The translations under genes were made by a program, and so were the position numbers. From contig JBQMRN010000001.1 of NCBI GenBank assembly GCA_052171895.1, positions 434,001 through 498,000 on the forward strand: 64,000 nt of DNA. Reading direction: 5' to 3'. Origin of the DNA: Arsenophonus sp052171895. Its GTDB lineage: Bacteria > Pseudomonadota > Gammaproteobacteria > Enterobacterales > Enterobacteriaceae. The notes beneath the pieces are model-generated. The model did not search any database. It worked only from the letters and a program-made list of their open reading frames with translations, and was not told where the DNA came from. Every line of letters starts with the position of its first letter. Position 1 is the first letter of the stretch. Shown here piece by piece: positions 41,690-51,653 of this stretch.

Positions 41690-43228
41690 TCAAGATTGAG
41701 TTGCTTTAAAAGAATCAAGCAATAGGTTTAACTTAGCTTCAATTTCATTATTATATTTACCTGTTTGATCAATTTCTTTTAGCAAGATAGAATGCTCACG
41801 AGTAACATAAGCTATCAATGATGTCTCAAAATCAGCAATTTTTGCTAGTTCAATATTTTCTAGATAACCACGTTCAGCAGCAAATAAAGATAAGGCCTGC
41901 TGTGCAATTGACATTGGTGCATACTGTTTCTGTTTTAATAATTCAGTAATTTTCTGCCCATGGTTAAGTTGCTTACGTGTTGCATCATCTAAATCAGAAG
42001 CAAATTGTGAAAATGCAGCTAACTCTCGATACTGTGCTAACGCGGTACGAATACTACCAGATAATTTTTTGATAATCTTAGTTTGAGCAGCACCACCTAC
42101 ACGTGATACTGATATTCCTGGATTAACTGCTGGGCGAATACCAGCATTAAATAAATTAGACTCCAAGAAAATTTGGCCATCTGTGATTGAAATAACATTA
42201 GTAGGTACGAATGCAGAAACATCACCCGCTTGAGTTTCAATAATAGGTAATGCCGTTAATGAACCTGTTTTATTTTTGATTTTGCCATTAGTAAATTTTT
42301 CAACATATTCAGGATTAACACGCGCAGCACGCTCAAGTAAACGAGAATGAAGATAAAAAACATCACCAGGATAAGCTTCACGTCCAGGAGGACGCCGTAA
42401 CAATAGCGAAATTTGTCGATAAGCAACCGCTTGTTTAGAGAGATCATCATAAATAATTAGTGCATCTTCGCCACGATCTCTAAAATATTCCCCCATTGTA
42501 CAGCCAACATAAGGCGCAAGGTATTGTAATGCTGCAGATTCAGATGCTGTAGCAACAACGACTATTGTATTATCAAGTGCGCTGAGCTCTTCTAATTTGC
42601 GTACTACATTAACAATAGTTGAGGATTTTTGGCCAATTGCTACATAAATGCATTTTATTTCCGAATCACGCTGATTAATGATGGCATCAACAGCTAATGC
42701 TGTTTTACCGGTTTGGCGATCACCGATGATTAACTCACGTTGACCACGCCCGATAGGTATCATAGCATCAACTGATTTATATCCTGTTTGTACAGGTTGA
42801 TCAACCGATTGACGATCAATAACACCAGGCGCAATAACTTCAACAGCAGAGAAACCGTCATGTTCAATAGGTCCTTTACCATCAATAGGTTCACCCAGGG
42901 TGTTAACAACTCGTCCAAGTAATTCTCTACCTACAGGTACTTCGAGAATACGACCTGTACACTTTACTTTCATACCTTCGGCTAAGTTGGTATATGGTCC
43001 CATGACTACGGCACCAACTGAGTCACGCTCTAAATTGAGTGCAATAGCATAACGATTACTAGGTAGTGCAATCATCTCGCCTTGCATAACTTCAGCTAAA
43101 CCGTGAATACAAATGATCCCATCATTAACAGAAATAATTGTACCTTCATTCTGAGCTTCACTCACTATATCAAACTGAACAATACGTTGCTTAATAAGTT
43201 CACTGATTTCGCTGGAATTTAGTTTCAT
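41690..43228 (-). CDS. atpA: ATP synthase subunit alpha, copy 2 (the only intact alpha)
   Basis: Alpha alternates with beta in the F1 hexamer and binds non-catalytic nucleotide. It has 512 residues from the ATG at 43228 (E. coli 513); an in-frame TTG lies 9 nt upstream but MKLNSSEISELIKQRI aligns with the family start. Visible are IIGDRQTGKTALA (Walker A), ALIIYDDLSKQAVAYRQ, SLLLRRPPGREAYPGDVFY, ISVSRVGGAAQ (Arg finger region) and the C-terminal NLLLDSFKATQS. Upstream atpH and atpF in this copy are pseudogenes. Copy 1 atpA is broken. Confidence 0.97.
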   Translation of the reverse strand: MKLNSSEISELIKQRIVQFDIVSEAQNEGTIISVNDGIICIHGLAEVMQGEMIALPSNRYAIALNLERDSVGAVVMGPYTNLAEGMKVKCTGRILEVPVGRELLGRVVNTLGEPIDGKGPIEHDGFSAVEVIAPGVIDRQSVDQPVQTGYKSVDAMIPIGRGQRELIIGDRQTGKTALAVDAIINQRDSEIKCIYVAIGQKSSTIVNVVRKLEELSALDNTIVVVATASESAALQYLAPYVGCTMGEYFRDRGEDALIIYDDLSKQAVAYRQISLLLRRPPGREAYPGDVFYLHSRLLERAARVNPEYVEKFTNGKIKNKTGSLTALPIIETQAGDVSAFVPTNVISITDGQIFLESNLFNAGIRPAVNPGISVSRVGGAAQTKIIKKLSGSIRTALAQYRELAAFSQFASDLDDATRKQLNHGQKITELLKQKQYAPMSIAQQALSLFAAERGYLENIELAKIADFETSLIAYVTREHSILLKEIDQTGKYNNEIEAKLNLLLDSFKATQS

Positions 43229-43251
43229 ATGCTCCAATCCCCTTACCTTAA

Positions 43252-43800
43252 GACTGAAAACGTAAGTTAAACGCTTAATATGCGCACGATAGTTACCCGA
43301 TCAATTCTTTTCCGGCGAGAATAATGACTCCTGTGGATAACAGATTTATTAATTTTTGGAATTCAGCTTAATTTTACACGATAGAAGTTTTCCCATAGCT
43401 GCAGAAATTTTAAATTGCTATTTTTATTTAGCTTAGTAGCAGAAATGACGTCAATATTAATGGTTGACTCCAGAAAAGCGCGTAATTGAATGAATTGCTT
43501 CAAAATCTTTTGGTACGCATCCTCCTCCATTTTTAGGATACGCCTATTTTAGCCATAATAGGAATTAGATTTCGAACATGTTTATCGATTCCATCACTAC
43601 AAATAGTGATAAATTTTTGCTAATATTTCTGCTGCTATTGAATTAGAAACCATCTCACTTATTTATTGATTAGGGGTTGCTTCATCAATAAAACTGAGCA
43701 TATTTTGCTATTTATCAACAAGTTTGTTTTTACAGCAAAATCAAAAGATGCTTTGGTATAGTAGGGGAGAGCAACCGTACTAATTTCAGAGATATACTCA
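43252..43800 (-). pseudogene. atpH: atpH (delta), copy 2, pseudogene
   Basis: Aligns with the intact atpH of copy 1 along its length but with many indels. One is a C-rich insertion near 43518 (CATCCTCCTCC); others fall near 43580 and 43650. A conserved stretch such as RAFLESTINIDVISATKLNK is readable only piecewise. The start region is altered. Delta must come from copy 1. Confidence 0.9.
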
Positions 43801-43814
43801 TTGCTTTTGCTTCC

Positions 43815-44250
43815 TTTACAGTTCGTTCAGTAATTTATCAACAATGTAGCTATTAGCACGTACATCAACAGAATGTTCAATTATTTTTTCACCTGAAGGT
43901 GCTAATATAGCAAGTTATTTACGCAACTCTTTACGTGCAGGTTTACGCTCAGCATCAATTTCAATTTTTACGCCTGAGCAACAATCTTTTTACGTTCAGT
44001 TTTAGCCTATACTTTAGCTTCTTCAATAAGAATTTGTAGTTTTATTTTTCTCAGTCGTTTGCTTGCCTTGCATCACCATCAGCAGCTTTCGCTAAGTCTA
44101 AAATTTTTTAGCTCGCTCTACTCTGCAAAAGATAAACCGTCAACAATTTCTTTTTGATATTTTCAATCACCGCCATAATTGGTGGCTATATATACTTCAA
44201 ACAAAACAAATGCAATAGACTGAGCGAGAATTGTCGTATTAAGATTCATC
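43815..44250 (-). pseudogene. atpF: atpF (subunit b), copy 2, pseudogene
   Basis: Aligns with the intact atpF of copy 1. The transmembrane segment has lost about 20 nt (ACAAAACAAATGCAATAG, where copy 1 has the longer FVLFCMKY-coding stretch). The long helix is interrupted by several frameshifts. Subunit b must come from copy 1. Confidence 0.9.
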
Positions 44251-44308
44251 GCACAATACATCTTTAAAAATTAACATATTAATGTTCTTTCTTATTTAGT
44301 TTCTGTTA

Positions 44309-44548
44309 TCAAGCAACTGCGAACATCACATATAGCCCAAGACCAACAGCAATCATCGGAATAGCATCAACTAAGCCCATAACAATAAAAAACTGCGTAC
44401 GTAATAAAGGAATTAAATCTGGTTGACGAGCAGCTCCTTCTAAAAATTTTCCCCCTAGGATCCCAATACCAATTGCAGCACCAATCGCTGCTAATCCCAT
44501 CATTATAGCGGCAGCCATATACAGCAGATCCATATTTAGGTTTTCCAT
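44309..44548 (-). CDS. atpE: ATP synthase subunit c, copy 2 (the only intact c)
   Basis: Subunit c forms the proton-driven ring in the membrane. It has 79 residues, the E. coli length and almost the same sequence. Two transmembrane helices flank the polar loop ARQPDLIP. The essential proton-carrying Asp61 is present in FFIVMGLVDAIPMIAV. GGAG lies 6 nt before the ATG. It lies between intact atpB and a broken atpF. The copy 1 version has Asp61 changed to Asn and an internal stop. Confidence 0.97.
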   Translation of the reverse strand: MENLNMDLLYMAAAIMMGLAAIGAAIGIGILGGKFLEGAARQPDLIPLLRTQFFIVMGLVDAIPMIAVGLGLYVMFAVA

Positions 44549-44595
44549 GACAGTCTCCAGTTTATTTTAGTTAAAAATTTATTAATAAGTTGAAA

Positions 44596-45420
44596 TTAAT
44601 GTTCTTCTGATGCCATCGATAAATAAATGATAGTTAGAACCATAAAAATAAAGGCTTGCAACGTAATAATCAGTATATGGAAAATTGCCCAGGGTAGGTT
44701 AAGTATCCACTGAGACCACCAAGGTAACAAAGCCGCAATAAGAATGAAGATCAATTCACCTGCATACATATTACCGAATAACCGTAAACTTAGAGATAGC
44801 GGTTTAGATAATAAACTAATACCTTCCAGAATCAAATTGATAGGAATAAAAATAGGATGATTGAATGGTTGTAAAGTTAATTCTTTTGTAAAGCCACTTA
44901 ATCCTTTCATTTTAATACTATAGAAAATGGTCAAGATAAATATACCAATCGCCATTGACATAGTAATGCTTACATCTGCGGTTGGAACAACACGCAATGC
45001 AGGCAAACCCAGGTAATGTTCTCCGATATAGGGGAGTAAATCGATTGGTAACAAATCCATGGTATTCATTAACAACACCCAAATAAACACCGTCAATGCT
45101 AAAGGTGCAATGAGTTTGCTCTTACTATGATACATATCACGAACGGTATTATCAACAAAACCAATAAGTATTTCTATTGCAGTTTGTAACTTATCAGGTA
45201 CTCCGCTGGTTGCATTGACGGAAATTTTTCTAAAGAGCCACAAGAAAATAATTCCAAGGATAACGGAGAAAAAAAGCGAGTCAATATTTAATGTCCAAAA
45301 CGTTGGATCATTGTTATGATGAGGATCAACTAATTTGAAGGTACGCAGGTCTAATTGAAGATTATTTAGATGGTGTCCTATGTAACTTCTTGTAGTCATC
45401 ACTTCTTCTGATGTAGGCAT
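44596..45420 (-). CDS. atpB: ATP synthase subunit a, copy 2 (the only intact a)
   Basis: Subunit a holds the proton half-channels next to the c-ring. It has 274 residues (E. coli 271). Hydrophobic segments run throughout. Conserved features include YIGHHLNNLQLDLRTF, DLLPIDLLPYIGEH, TLQPFNHPIF, the essential-Arg motif SLSLRLFGNMYAGELI, and the C-terminus FMVLTIIYLSMASEEH. It is followed by atpE 47 nt later. The copy 1 version is frameshifted. Confidence 0.97.
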   Translation of the reverse strand: MPTSEEVMTTRSYIGHHLNNLQLDLRTFKLVDPHHNNDPTFWTLNIDSLFFSVILGIIFLWLFRKISVNATSGVPDKLQTAIEILIGFVDNTVRDMYHSKSKLIAPLALTVFIWVLLMNTMDLLPIDLLPYIGEHYLGLPALRVVPTADVSITMSMAIGIFILTIFYSIKMKGLSGFTKELTLQPFNHPIFIPINLILEGISLLSKPLSLSLRLFGNMYAGELIFILIAALLPWWSQWILNLPWAIFHILIITLQAFIFMVLTIIYLSMASEEH

Positions 45421-45457
45421 GATGTCTTTTACCCTTTTCTTCTTTTAACAATGCTCA

Positions 45458-45770
45458 TTATTTAATTACAACTGGTGTAATGATGTGAATAATTAAGATA
45501 CCTAAATAGGTCAAACTTAATGGTATAAATACTCCTTTAAATATACCTATAGCAATTACTAATACAGTTATTGCTATAGTAATTTTTACTCCATCAGCAA
45601 AGCTAAAAACCATACAATATAAATAGGAAGATTTTTTACTGCTTTTTGATAACGTATTAACTGCATAATAAGGCATTAGATAAGCAACACTAGAATCCAC
45701 CCACAAAAGCAGATAACCCCTCATTCTACACTATTCATGTAGAAAACTATACTGAGTATTACAACCTTCA
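45458..45770 (-). pseudogene. atpI: atpI, copy 2, N-terminally broken
   Basis: An 88-codon open frame (45458-45724) ends with AtpI-like VFSFADGVKITIAITVLVIAIG ... SLTYLGILIIHIITPVV, two transmembrane helices. AtpI is normally about 126 residues. The missing N-terminus is recognisable just upstream as SVE-stop-GV..., where the family has FWGVSA: a Trp codon has become TGA and a frameshift follows. A shortened protein from an internal start cannot be excluded. AtpI assists c-ring assembly and is dispensable in E. coli. Confidence 0.65.
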
Positions 45771-45955
45771 TTAACTGAAATAATAATAGTTTTAAAGCAA
45801 TTTTAGCGTTCTAGAGGGATACAGAGATGATTCTTATGTTCTCCTAGTATCTTAAACTTTAACTTGCTGAATAGTTATAAAAACCGCCTTTGATCAAGAC
45901 TGTCAAGAGACAAAACCTGCAAATTATACAACCCTTTAAAATGAATTCAATCTAT
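45771..45955 (-). promoter_or_regulatory. Upstream region of atp copy 2 (probable promoter)
   Basis: This 185-nt leader is conserved with 31646-31904 upstream of copy 1. On the minus strand TTGACA (complement of 45901-45906) is followed after 18 nt by TTTTAT, overlapping TATAAC at 21 nt. Copy 1 has TTGATA with about 4 nt more before a TATACG. Both are plausible but imperfect promoters. Beyond it lies the IS91 remnant instead of the gid genes expected in E. coli. Confidence 0.4.
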
Positions 45956-48010
45956 AAGTAGAGAAAACGTGAACGTAGCACACCCTACATTGCTTTGGAG
46001 ATGTTTATGAGCTAACTACTGTTTTATATTCTGAGGTATGTTCTTTTTTTTAAGAATTAATTCAAATAGATCCGAATAACTCTCCCAAAAAATCATGGTG
46101 ACTACTCGTAACTTCCCGTCTTATAGCGCTTATTTATCCGAAGCGCTTTAGATCTCCTTTCTATCCAAAAGTGATTATGGGTAAGGCTCTTGAATTTTTT
46201 TATGACACTAAAAAAGAGCCCATACAGTAATGCATCAGACTCGTGGTTCTCAATTTTTTCTTGATACGCAGGAGAAATTATCCCTGCCTATAAGTGTGGG
46301 ATAATCCGTGGTTTTGAGCAACCTCAGGAAAAGCTGATAACTCTGAATTACGACATCACTGAGGAGAAGGTATATCTGAAAGCATGTCTTCCGATGAATT
46401 CATTACCTATACGTATACGAAACTTGGGAGATATTATCCCTGTTTCTTTTACTCCATGGGACAAAAACAGGGATAACTTGGCTAACATAACAGACTTGAC
46501 AAATGCGAACAGGATGAGCATTTCTGCTTTATTAGCGAAAGAAACAAATAGGGTAATTTACTCCAATGTATACCCACTTTCATGGCTAAACTGCTTTTTA
46601 GGATTGATGACGGTGTAATAAATTTCTTGGAAAAACAGTAAAAGCGTCAGTTATTAGAAGCGTCTATCTGTATAGTGCATGCTTGCCTATAGCACTTGTT
46701 CCAAGTGGGTGTGTTTTGTAGGGTGTCCCCCATGGCGCGCTACTTCTGTGTCTCTCCTAAATCTTCCTAGCGCAGTCTTTCTGCCAAAGCTGTAACTCAA
46801 AAACCTGCAGTTTATGTGCCTTCAAAGGTACCTAGCAGTGGTTAGCACAGCATGTTCATATTTTCCTGATTGCGACTGGCAATACATTACTTTCACTATG
46901 CCTATCTTCTTTGCCCTTTTCAACAATAACTTCCCGCTACTCAACGTTCTATTTTGCACCATAAGCCGTGTTATGCTGCAGTGATCAAGCAAACAAGGTA
47001 TTAAAATTGGTATCTTTTGTGCCTTTCACACTTTTATGGTCGATAACTGAATCAACATCTGAATGTTCATGTCTCTGTCACCCGTGTAGCGGTCTGGGTA
47101 TTAACATGCTGTATGGGCATAACTTGTTTTTCAAAAAACCCCGAAAAAATCTAGTAAGGCGCTATTATCCAGATGCTTCGTCACAGGTATGATCTGATAA
47201 ATCCAAATAGTCTTTCTGCTCTGGAGGATATCCGTAACAGGAAGCACTGGCGGCGTTACTTGAATGTGCAATACGGGACCTTATTGAAAGAGCGTTTTTT
47301 TAAAATACAAAATAGGTTTGGCATAGCGTGAAATACCTCAGGTGCTACTAACTACCTTAACGCCACCTGGTCGGTATCCTCGTCAAAACTGCGACATTAT
47401 ACCGAGGGGAGCGCTTGTACATCATTACTATGACCACCACCTAACTAAGCAGTACCGGCCGCAGATACCTTGACGAAGAAAGAGATGATTAGGCGTTATA
47501 TCAGGCATATTCCCTGCTGGATATTTTAAGATGGTGTGGTCTACTATGCTTTCTTCTTAAATCGTAAACGAGGTAGGCATTTAGCGAAGGTATATAAGCC
47601 GTTGGAGATAATAACGGCTCGCAAAAAACTGGGAAACAGGGGTTTTCCATTCTGATGAAAGGCTTGCTGCGCACAGATCTGTACAAATGCATTCTGTGTG
47701 CCGATAGGTTACTTTTTATCGACGCTCAGCTTGCCAAAGATGCAATGGAGTTGTTGTAAAAAAGAATGCATAAAATGGGAAAATAATAGTTATTAAAGCA
47801 AAGTCTATGGTTAATGTCTCTAAAATTAAATTAGTGCATTATGTCAAAGAATACACATTCTAATGAAATTTTCACTTACAATAACCAACCAAGTAAGCTG
47901 ATTTTAGCTCCTTTTAGCAAAAAGGATGGCTTTTTGTCTTCACTTAAAGAGCGATTTAATTTTTTAACCATAAATAAAACGACCCCATACTATGGAATCT
48001 ACTTAGCCAT
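45956..48010 (+). mobile_element. IS91-family remnant upstream of atp copy 2
   Basis: The most complete IS91-type copy in the window, with an N-terminal region (GTATACGAAACTTGGGAGAT) and broken-frame transposase pieces. The C-terminal part is readable on the plus strand as GFSILMKGLLRTDLYKC-like and LLFIDAQLAKDAMELL. A 61-codon open frame at 47841-48023 (SKNTHSNEIFTYNNQPSKLI...) lies in a tail also present after the copy at 19.2 kb; I do not recognise it. Same orientation and position as the copy at 31.9 kb. Confidence 0.75.
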
Positions 48011-48030
48011 CCTTTTAATAGGCTGATATC

Positions 48031-48805
48031 ATTGTTCACATTTTAAATGTGGAATTTCTTACCAATAGGTCTATAATTATCTAACCTTATTAGGTAAGGG
48101 TAGATAATTTTATGTTTGCTAAAAAAGGTTTCGTACCATCTTGTTCCATCCGAGCAAAGGATATGCTCTTTATCTATGATCGGCTCAAGAAAACGGTTAA
48201 TACATTCTGCATTAAATTTTTCAAGAATTTCATCGCTTACATGAGGCTGTCGATCTCTGGCGATTTTAAGACCACACGATTTGTTCTTTTATTTTATCTC
48301 TTGCTCTCCCGCGTTTCCTAGCTTTTCTAAGTAGAATAGAATAGAACGCTTCTATTAAAAGGATTTGTGGAAAATGTTTCATCAACTTCAACAATACTAC
48401 TTAATGCATTTATGTTAGCTGTCTTCGCTGAAGAAAGGAAGCAGTAATCTTCCAGTAAGATTGTTAAATGTTTTCATGCAAATGAAAATTGTGGAAGGAT
48501 ATCGCTCTAACACTAATGAATGTTCCAAGCGGATAAGATGTTCACTGCAACAATAAGATGTTCACTGCAACAATATGGGCAGGAAAAGTGAAATCAGTTT
48601 CTTCAATGTATTAATTTATATAATCCAAAAGATTATCTCTGAACCAACTAATAAGAGGTAGCTTTATGTTGTCGTGGAGTGAGGAAAGAGTCTATTTAAT
48701 CTGTATGACTGTTTAGTTTTTTATGGTAAATTCTGTAACGAAAATTCTTCATACAGTATAAGGGATTTTCACCAACAACCCTTTGCCAATATAGTATTAA
48801 AACAT
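48031..48805 (-). mobile_element. IS1595-family remnant (3'-truncated)
   Basis: The reverse strand carries ISXO2-type transposase pieces (KKGFVPSCSIRAKDMLFIYDRLKK read on the opposite strand, corresponding to the FLEPIIDKESILLSDEA region). It runs to a terminal repeat near 48800 (AACCCTTTGCCAATA). The terminal part beyond the conserved VNSYITLTRLKG region is missing where IS91 tail sequence begins. Confidence 0.75.
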
Positions 48806-48889
48806 TGACATGGAGGATCGTGTGGTGATATTTACTGCTTCATCTCCGAACTAAGCTAAAGGTATACTTGTTTTTGATTTTCTAGCAAA

Positions 48890-49520
48890 GCGGGAAAACG
48901 CAGAACAGTAGGCGAAGGAAGCCAAGGGAATGGATGGAACCGTTAAGCACTACAAAGTACAGATGAACGCCTATAAAGACCAACTTGGTAGCGCGACAGG
49001 GATTTGTAATATTTATTGGTTACTTAAACAGGAAAGTTTTACAAAGTGAACTAAAATATTCCAAAAGCAGGGCATTAGCCTCAATGTGACCTATTAATCT
49101 CATATAATCCCTCAAGTGAATGGATGCATTGGACGGACAGTCGTATCATAAATACAAAGATTTTATGTGTGTAGCGATAGGACTTCTTCTTGAAAGGTTA
49201 CCTACCGCCTACCTCAACGCATCCAAGCAAGAAAGCATAAATAAGGGCTATAGGATTGAGCAGACGGCAGAGGTATAAAAAGGTCAATGAGCTGCTGAAA
49301 GATATTGGCAACCTGTCTAATCAGATTACCAATGCCAAAGACAGAAAGGAATCTCCGGATTTGGCGAATACAATCTAGATAAAAGAAAAACACTGAATGT
49401 AAGAAAAGTGGGGATGATGATGCAGATAATTGCCAGAATGCACAGGAATTTGTTTCCCGCTATGATGGGTAATGCATCATTACCTAAGTTTGCTGATTTG
49501 CTAAATGAAGTTTCAGATAA
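48890..49520 (+). pseudogene. VirB5/TrbJ-like type IV secretion protein, pseudogene (tentative)
   Basis: Broken-frame translation gives KRENAEQ.AKEAKGMDGTVKHYKVQMNAYKDQL.SATGI, then KVNELLKDIGNLSNQITNAKDRKESPDLANTI. The heptad-rich pattern and the NQ..NAKD.KES.DLAN ending recall VirB5/TrbJ family proteins of conjugative type IV secretion systems. There are several stops. No other conjugation gene is visible nearby. Assignment from recognition only. Confidence 0.4.
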
Positions 49521-49610
49521 ATAATAAAAATATTTCGTTATTAAGCACTCTATAAAATATAGTACAATCAATGTATGAGGTTTAAATAATGTTTAATTAA
49601 AAAAATAGAT

Positions 49611-50259
49611 GAGTTATGCACATTTGTATATGAAATTTCGGAGATAGTAGGTATCCTACTGATTGATTTTATGAATAATTTTAATCTCATAGAGATAAGA
49701 TGGCATAAAAAGTCTACCCTACAGATATCCGTGAAACTAGATATTACCTATAATCCATTGCATGAATTCATTGGTAATGGCGCCCAGGCAGTTGATAGTT
49801 ACAGCCGTTTGAGGCTAAGCTTGAAGGCATGCTGCGACAATATGCTCAATGCTGTCTTGTCGAGGGGCGTGTCTAATGTCTGTCGTCCGTAACGTTTATT
49901 TACCAGAGCAAACTATACAGACTGGTATAGGTGGTGCTATTGAGATAAAAGTGCCTAATATCAGGGGATCGCATTGGCAACGGTAATATGCTTTAACAGG
50001 TTCTTGCTATTTCCTTATCTGAAGCGTGCAAAAACATTGAAAGTTGCTATCATGGTTGCAGCCTAAAAGGTACATCCTCCGGTTATTTTCATGAATGTCT
50101 AGGTAGTGCTACTTGCTGAAAAGCATATAGTCTTTTTTAGAAGACCATCAGCAGACTGAAATAGCAATGGCTTAAAGAGCATAGGTGTAAGCTATGCTGT
50201 ATGATTTAAGTGATACACGCTACCTTTATTTCTGAGCCGATCCGATGTGGCATATACAA
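49611..50259 (+). mobile_element. IS256-family remnant, copy 7, left part (split by copy 8)
   Basis: Starts with the left repeat (GAGTTATGCACATTTGTATA) and runs to the catalytic-domain LSDTRYLYF region. There another IS256 copy of opposite orientation is inserted. The element resumes at 51654 with CCAGTCCTGTTAGGCAAGAT, exactly the next bases of the consensus. Confidence 0.85.
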
Positions 50260-51653
50260 AAATTATTAGCAAATCTGGTGTAATGAGAGTCAGATTTCGC
50301 GCTGATGCTTTATGAATCTGTTCTCTATCCTTAAATTGGACGTTGTTTAGCATCAGGGTTGTTAGCAGGTTAAATTCTGTTAGTCAGTTCCAGCTTTTTT
50401 GAGCAGACTGTAGCAGCTTAAATACCATTGAAAGGGTTATTTTATCGAATCAGAGTTTTTCGCGCGTCAGCTTCTCAGTCTTATTGTCGCAAAAGCCGAT
50501 TCAATTGGGTTCATCGTTTTTATTGATGTCAAGTGCGGTAACTGGAAGTAGTAGACTGGAGGCAGTTTTTCTTAATCTTTTTCCAGCGTCTTCATTGCTG
50601 CAGGATATTTTGCTAAAAACTTTACTAATAAAATATCAAGGGCTTTTTTATTAGCGGCATGGCAACTCTTTGCTAACCAGACCTTCCGCAGCTCAGCCTT
50701 AACTTTCGGTTGTATGCCTTTCCGGAATGAAAGCAGCACATTAACTGTTTTGTATACCAAACAGCGTTAGTGCTGCCTGTCCGGGAATATTTTTGCTATT
50801 GCATTCAAAAACTAATGGTACCGTATCCCGCAGCAAGTCTTGGAGATACGGTTAACCAGCTACGTGCTAGCAGGCATTGATAAGTTTTGTCAAGTTCACT
50901 TCTAACTCTAGATAAGCATCTTCGACCACAACTAGTAGCTCCTTAGGTTCATATTCATCGACCCAGATAATACCAACAAGAAAAGGCAATCATCTTGCCT
51001 AACAGGAGCGTATATGCCATCGTCTCAGAAATAAAGGTAGCGTGTATCACTTAAATCATACAGGTAGCATTACCTAATGCTCTTCAAGCCATAGCTATTT
51101 CAGTCTGCTGATGGTACTGGCAGAGAGAACATGTGCTTTTCAGCAAGAAGGAGTTCCAGAGCTTCTTGAAAATTATAGCTGGAGATCTATCGAAGGTACA
51201 GGCATGGTAGCAACTCTTTGACATTTTTTTGCAGGCTTAAGATAAAGCTCTAGTAATAAGCTGTTGAAGTATATTACGTTGGTGGTGCCGATCTCCACCT
51301 AACCTTAGGCACTTTAATTTCAACATCACCAATAGTAGTCTGTTATAGTTTGCTGTGGTAAATAACCGTTACGGACAGATGGAATGACGCCTTCGCCTGT
51401 CGATAAGGCGTCATTCAAGATGTTGTTGGAGAATGGCTTCGGGCTCAGTCTCAACGGCTGTGGCTATAAGTTGTCTTGGATCATTAGGGATGAGTTTATA
51501 CAAGGGATCAGAGGTAATATCTGGTTTTTGAATATCTGTAGGGTAGACTTTTTTATGGCATATCATCTCTTTGTTGTTGAAATTATTTACGAAATCAATC
51601 AACAGGATAGGCATTATTTCCGAAATTCCATACACCAGAAATAAGCATAACTC
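50260..51653 (-). mobile_element. IS256-family remnant, copy 8, nested inside copy 7
   Basis: A full-length reverse-strand copy from the right repeat (TTATTAGCAAATCTGGTGTA, about 50263) to the left repeat (ACACCAGAAATAAGCATAACTC ending 51653). Degenerate GCATATAC (left) and CGTATATC (right) flank it, consistent with a decayed 8-bp target duplication. Readable pieces include KTVNVLLSFRKGIQPKVKAEL and KFLAKYPAAMKTLEKD. Confidence 0.88.

Larger units (their letters stand above)
37990..47690 (-). repeat. Tandem duplication of the atp region, copy 2
   Basis: Same gene order and orientation as 24959-33717: IS91 remnant, atpI, B, E, F, H, A, G, D, C, followed here by glmU and glmS. In this copy atpB, atpE, atpA, atpG and atpC are open, and atpH, atpF, atpD and atpI are broken. 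It carries an extra IS481 remnant between atpA and atpG that copy 1 lacks. Confidence 0.88.

Noticed and set aside
25156..45770. Two functional ATP synthases encoded side by side
   Set aside because: Every subunit gene has a frameshifted or truncated partner; only one intact copy of each structural gene exists across the two operons.
45740..45770. TGA read as Trp (recoded stop), making atpI functional
   Set aside because: A frameshift lies next to the TGA in copy 2, and the copy 1 atpI is broken too. No other gene here shows in-frame TGA at Trp positions.
47841..48026. 61-codon open frame as an independent gene
   Set aside because: The same sequence follows another IS91 copy at 19.2-19.4 kb in broken form, so it most likely belongs to the element's tail. 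I could not assign a function.
51384..51644. 86-codon open frame ending MAYHLFVVEIIYEINQQ as a small protein gene
   Set aside because: It is the antisense strand of the IS256 left end and its leader. The same motif appears at every IS256 copy.
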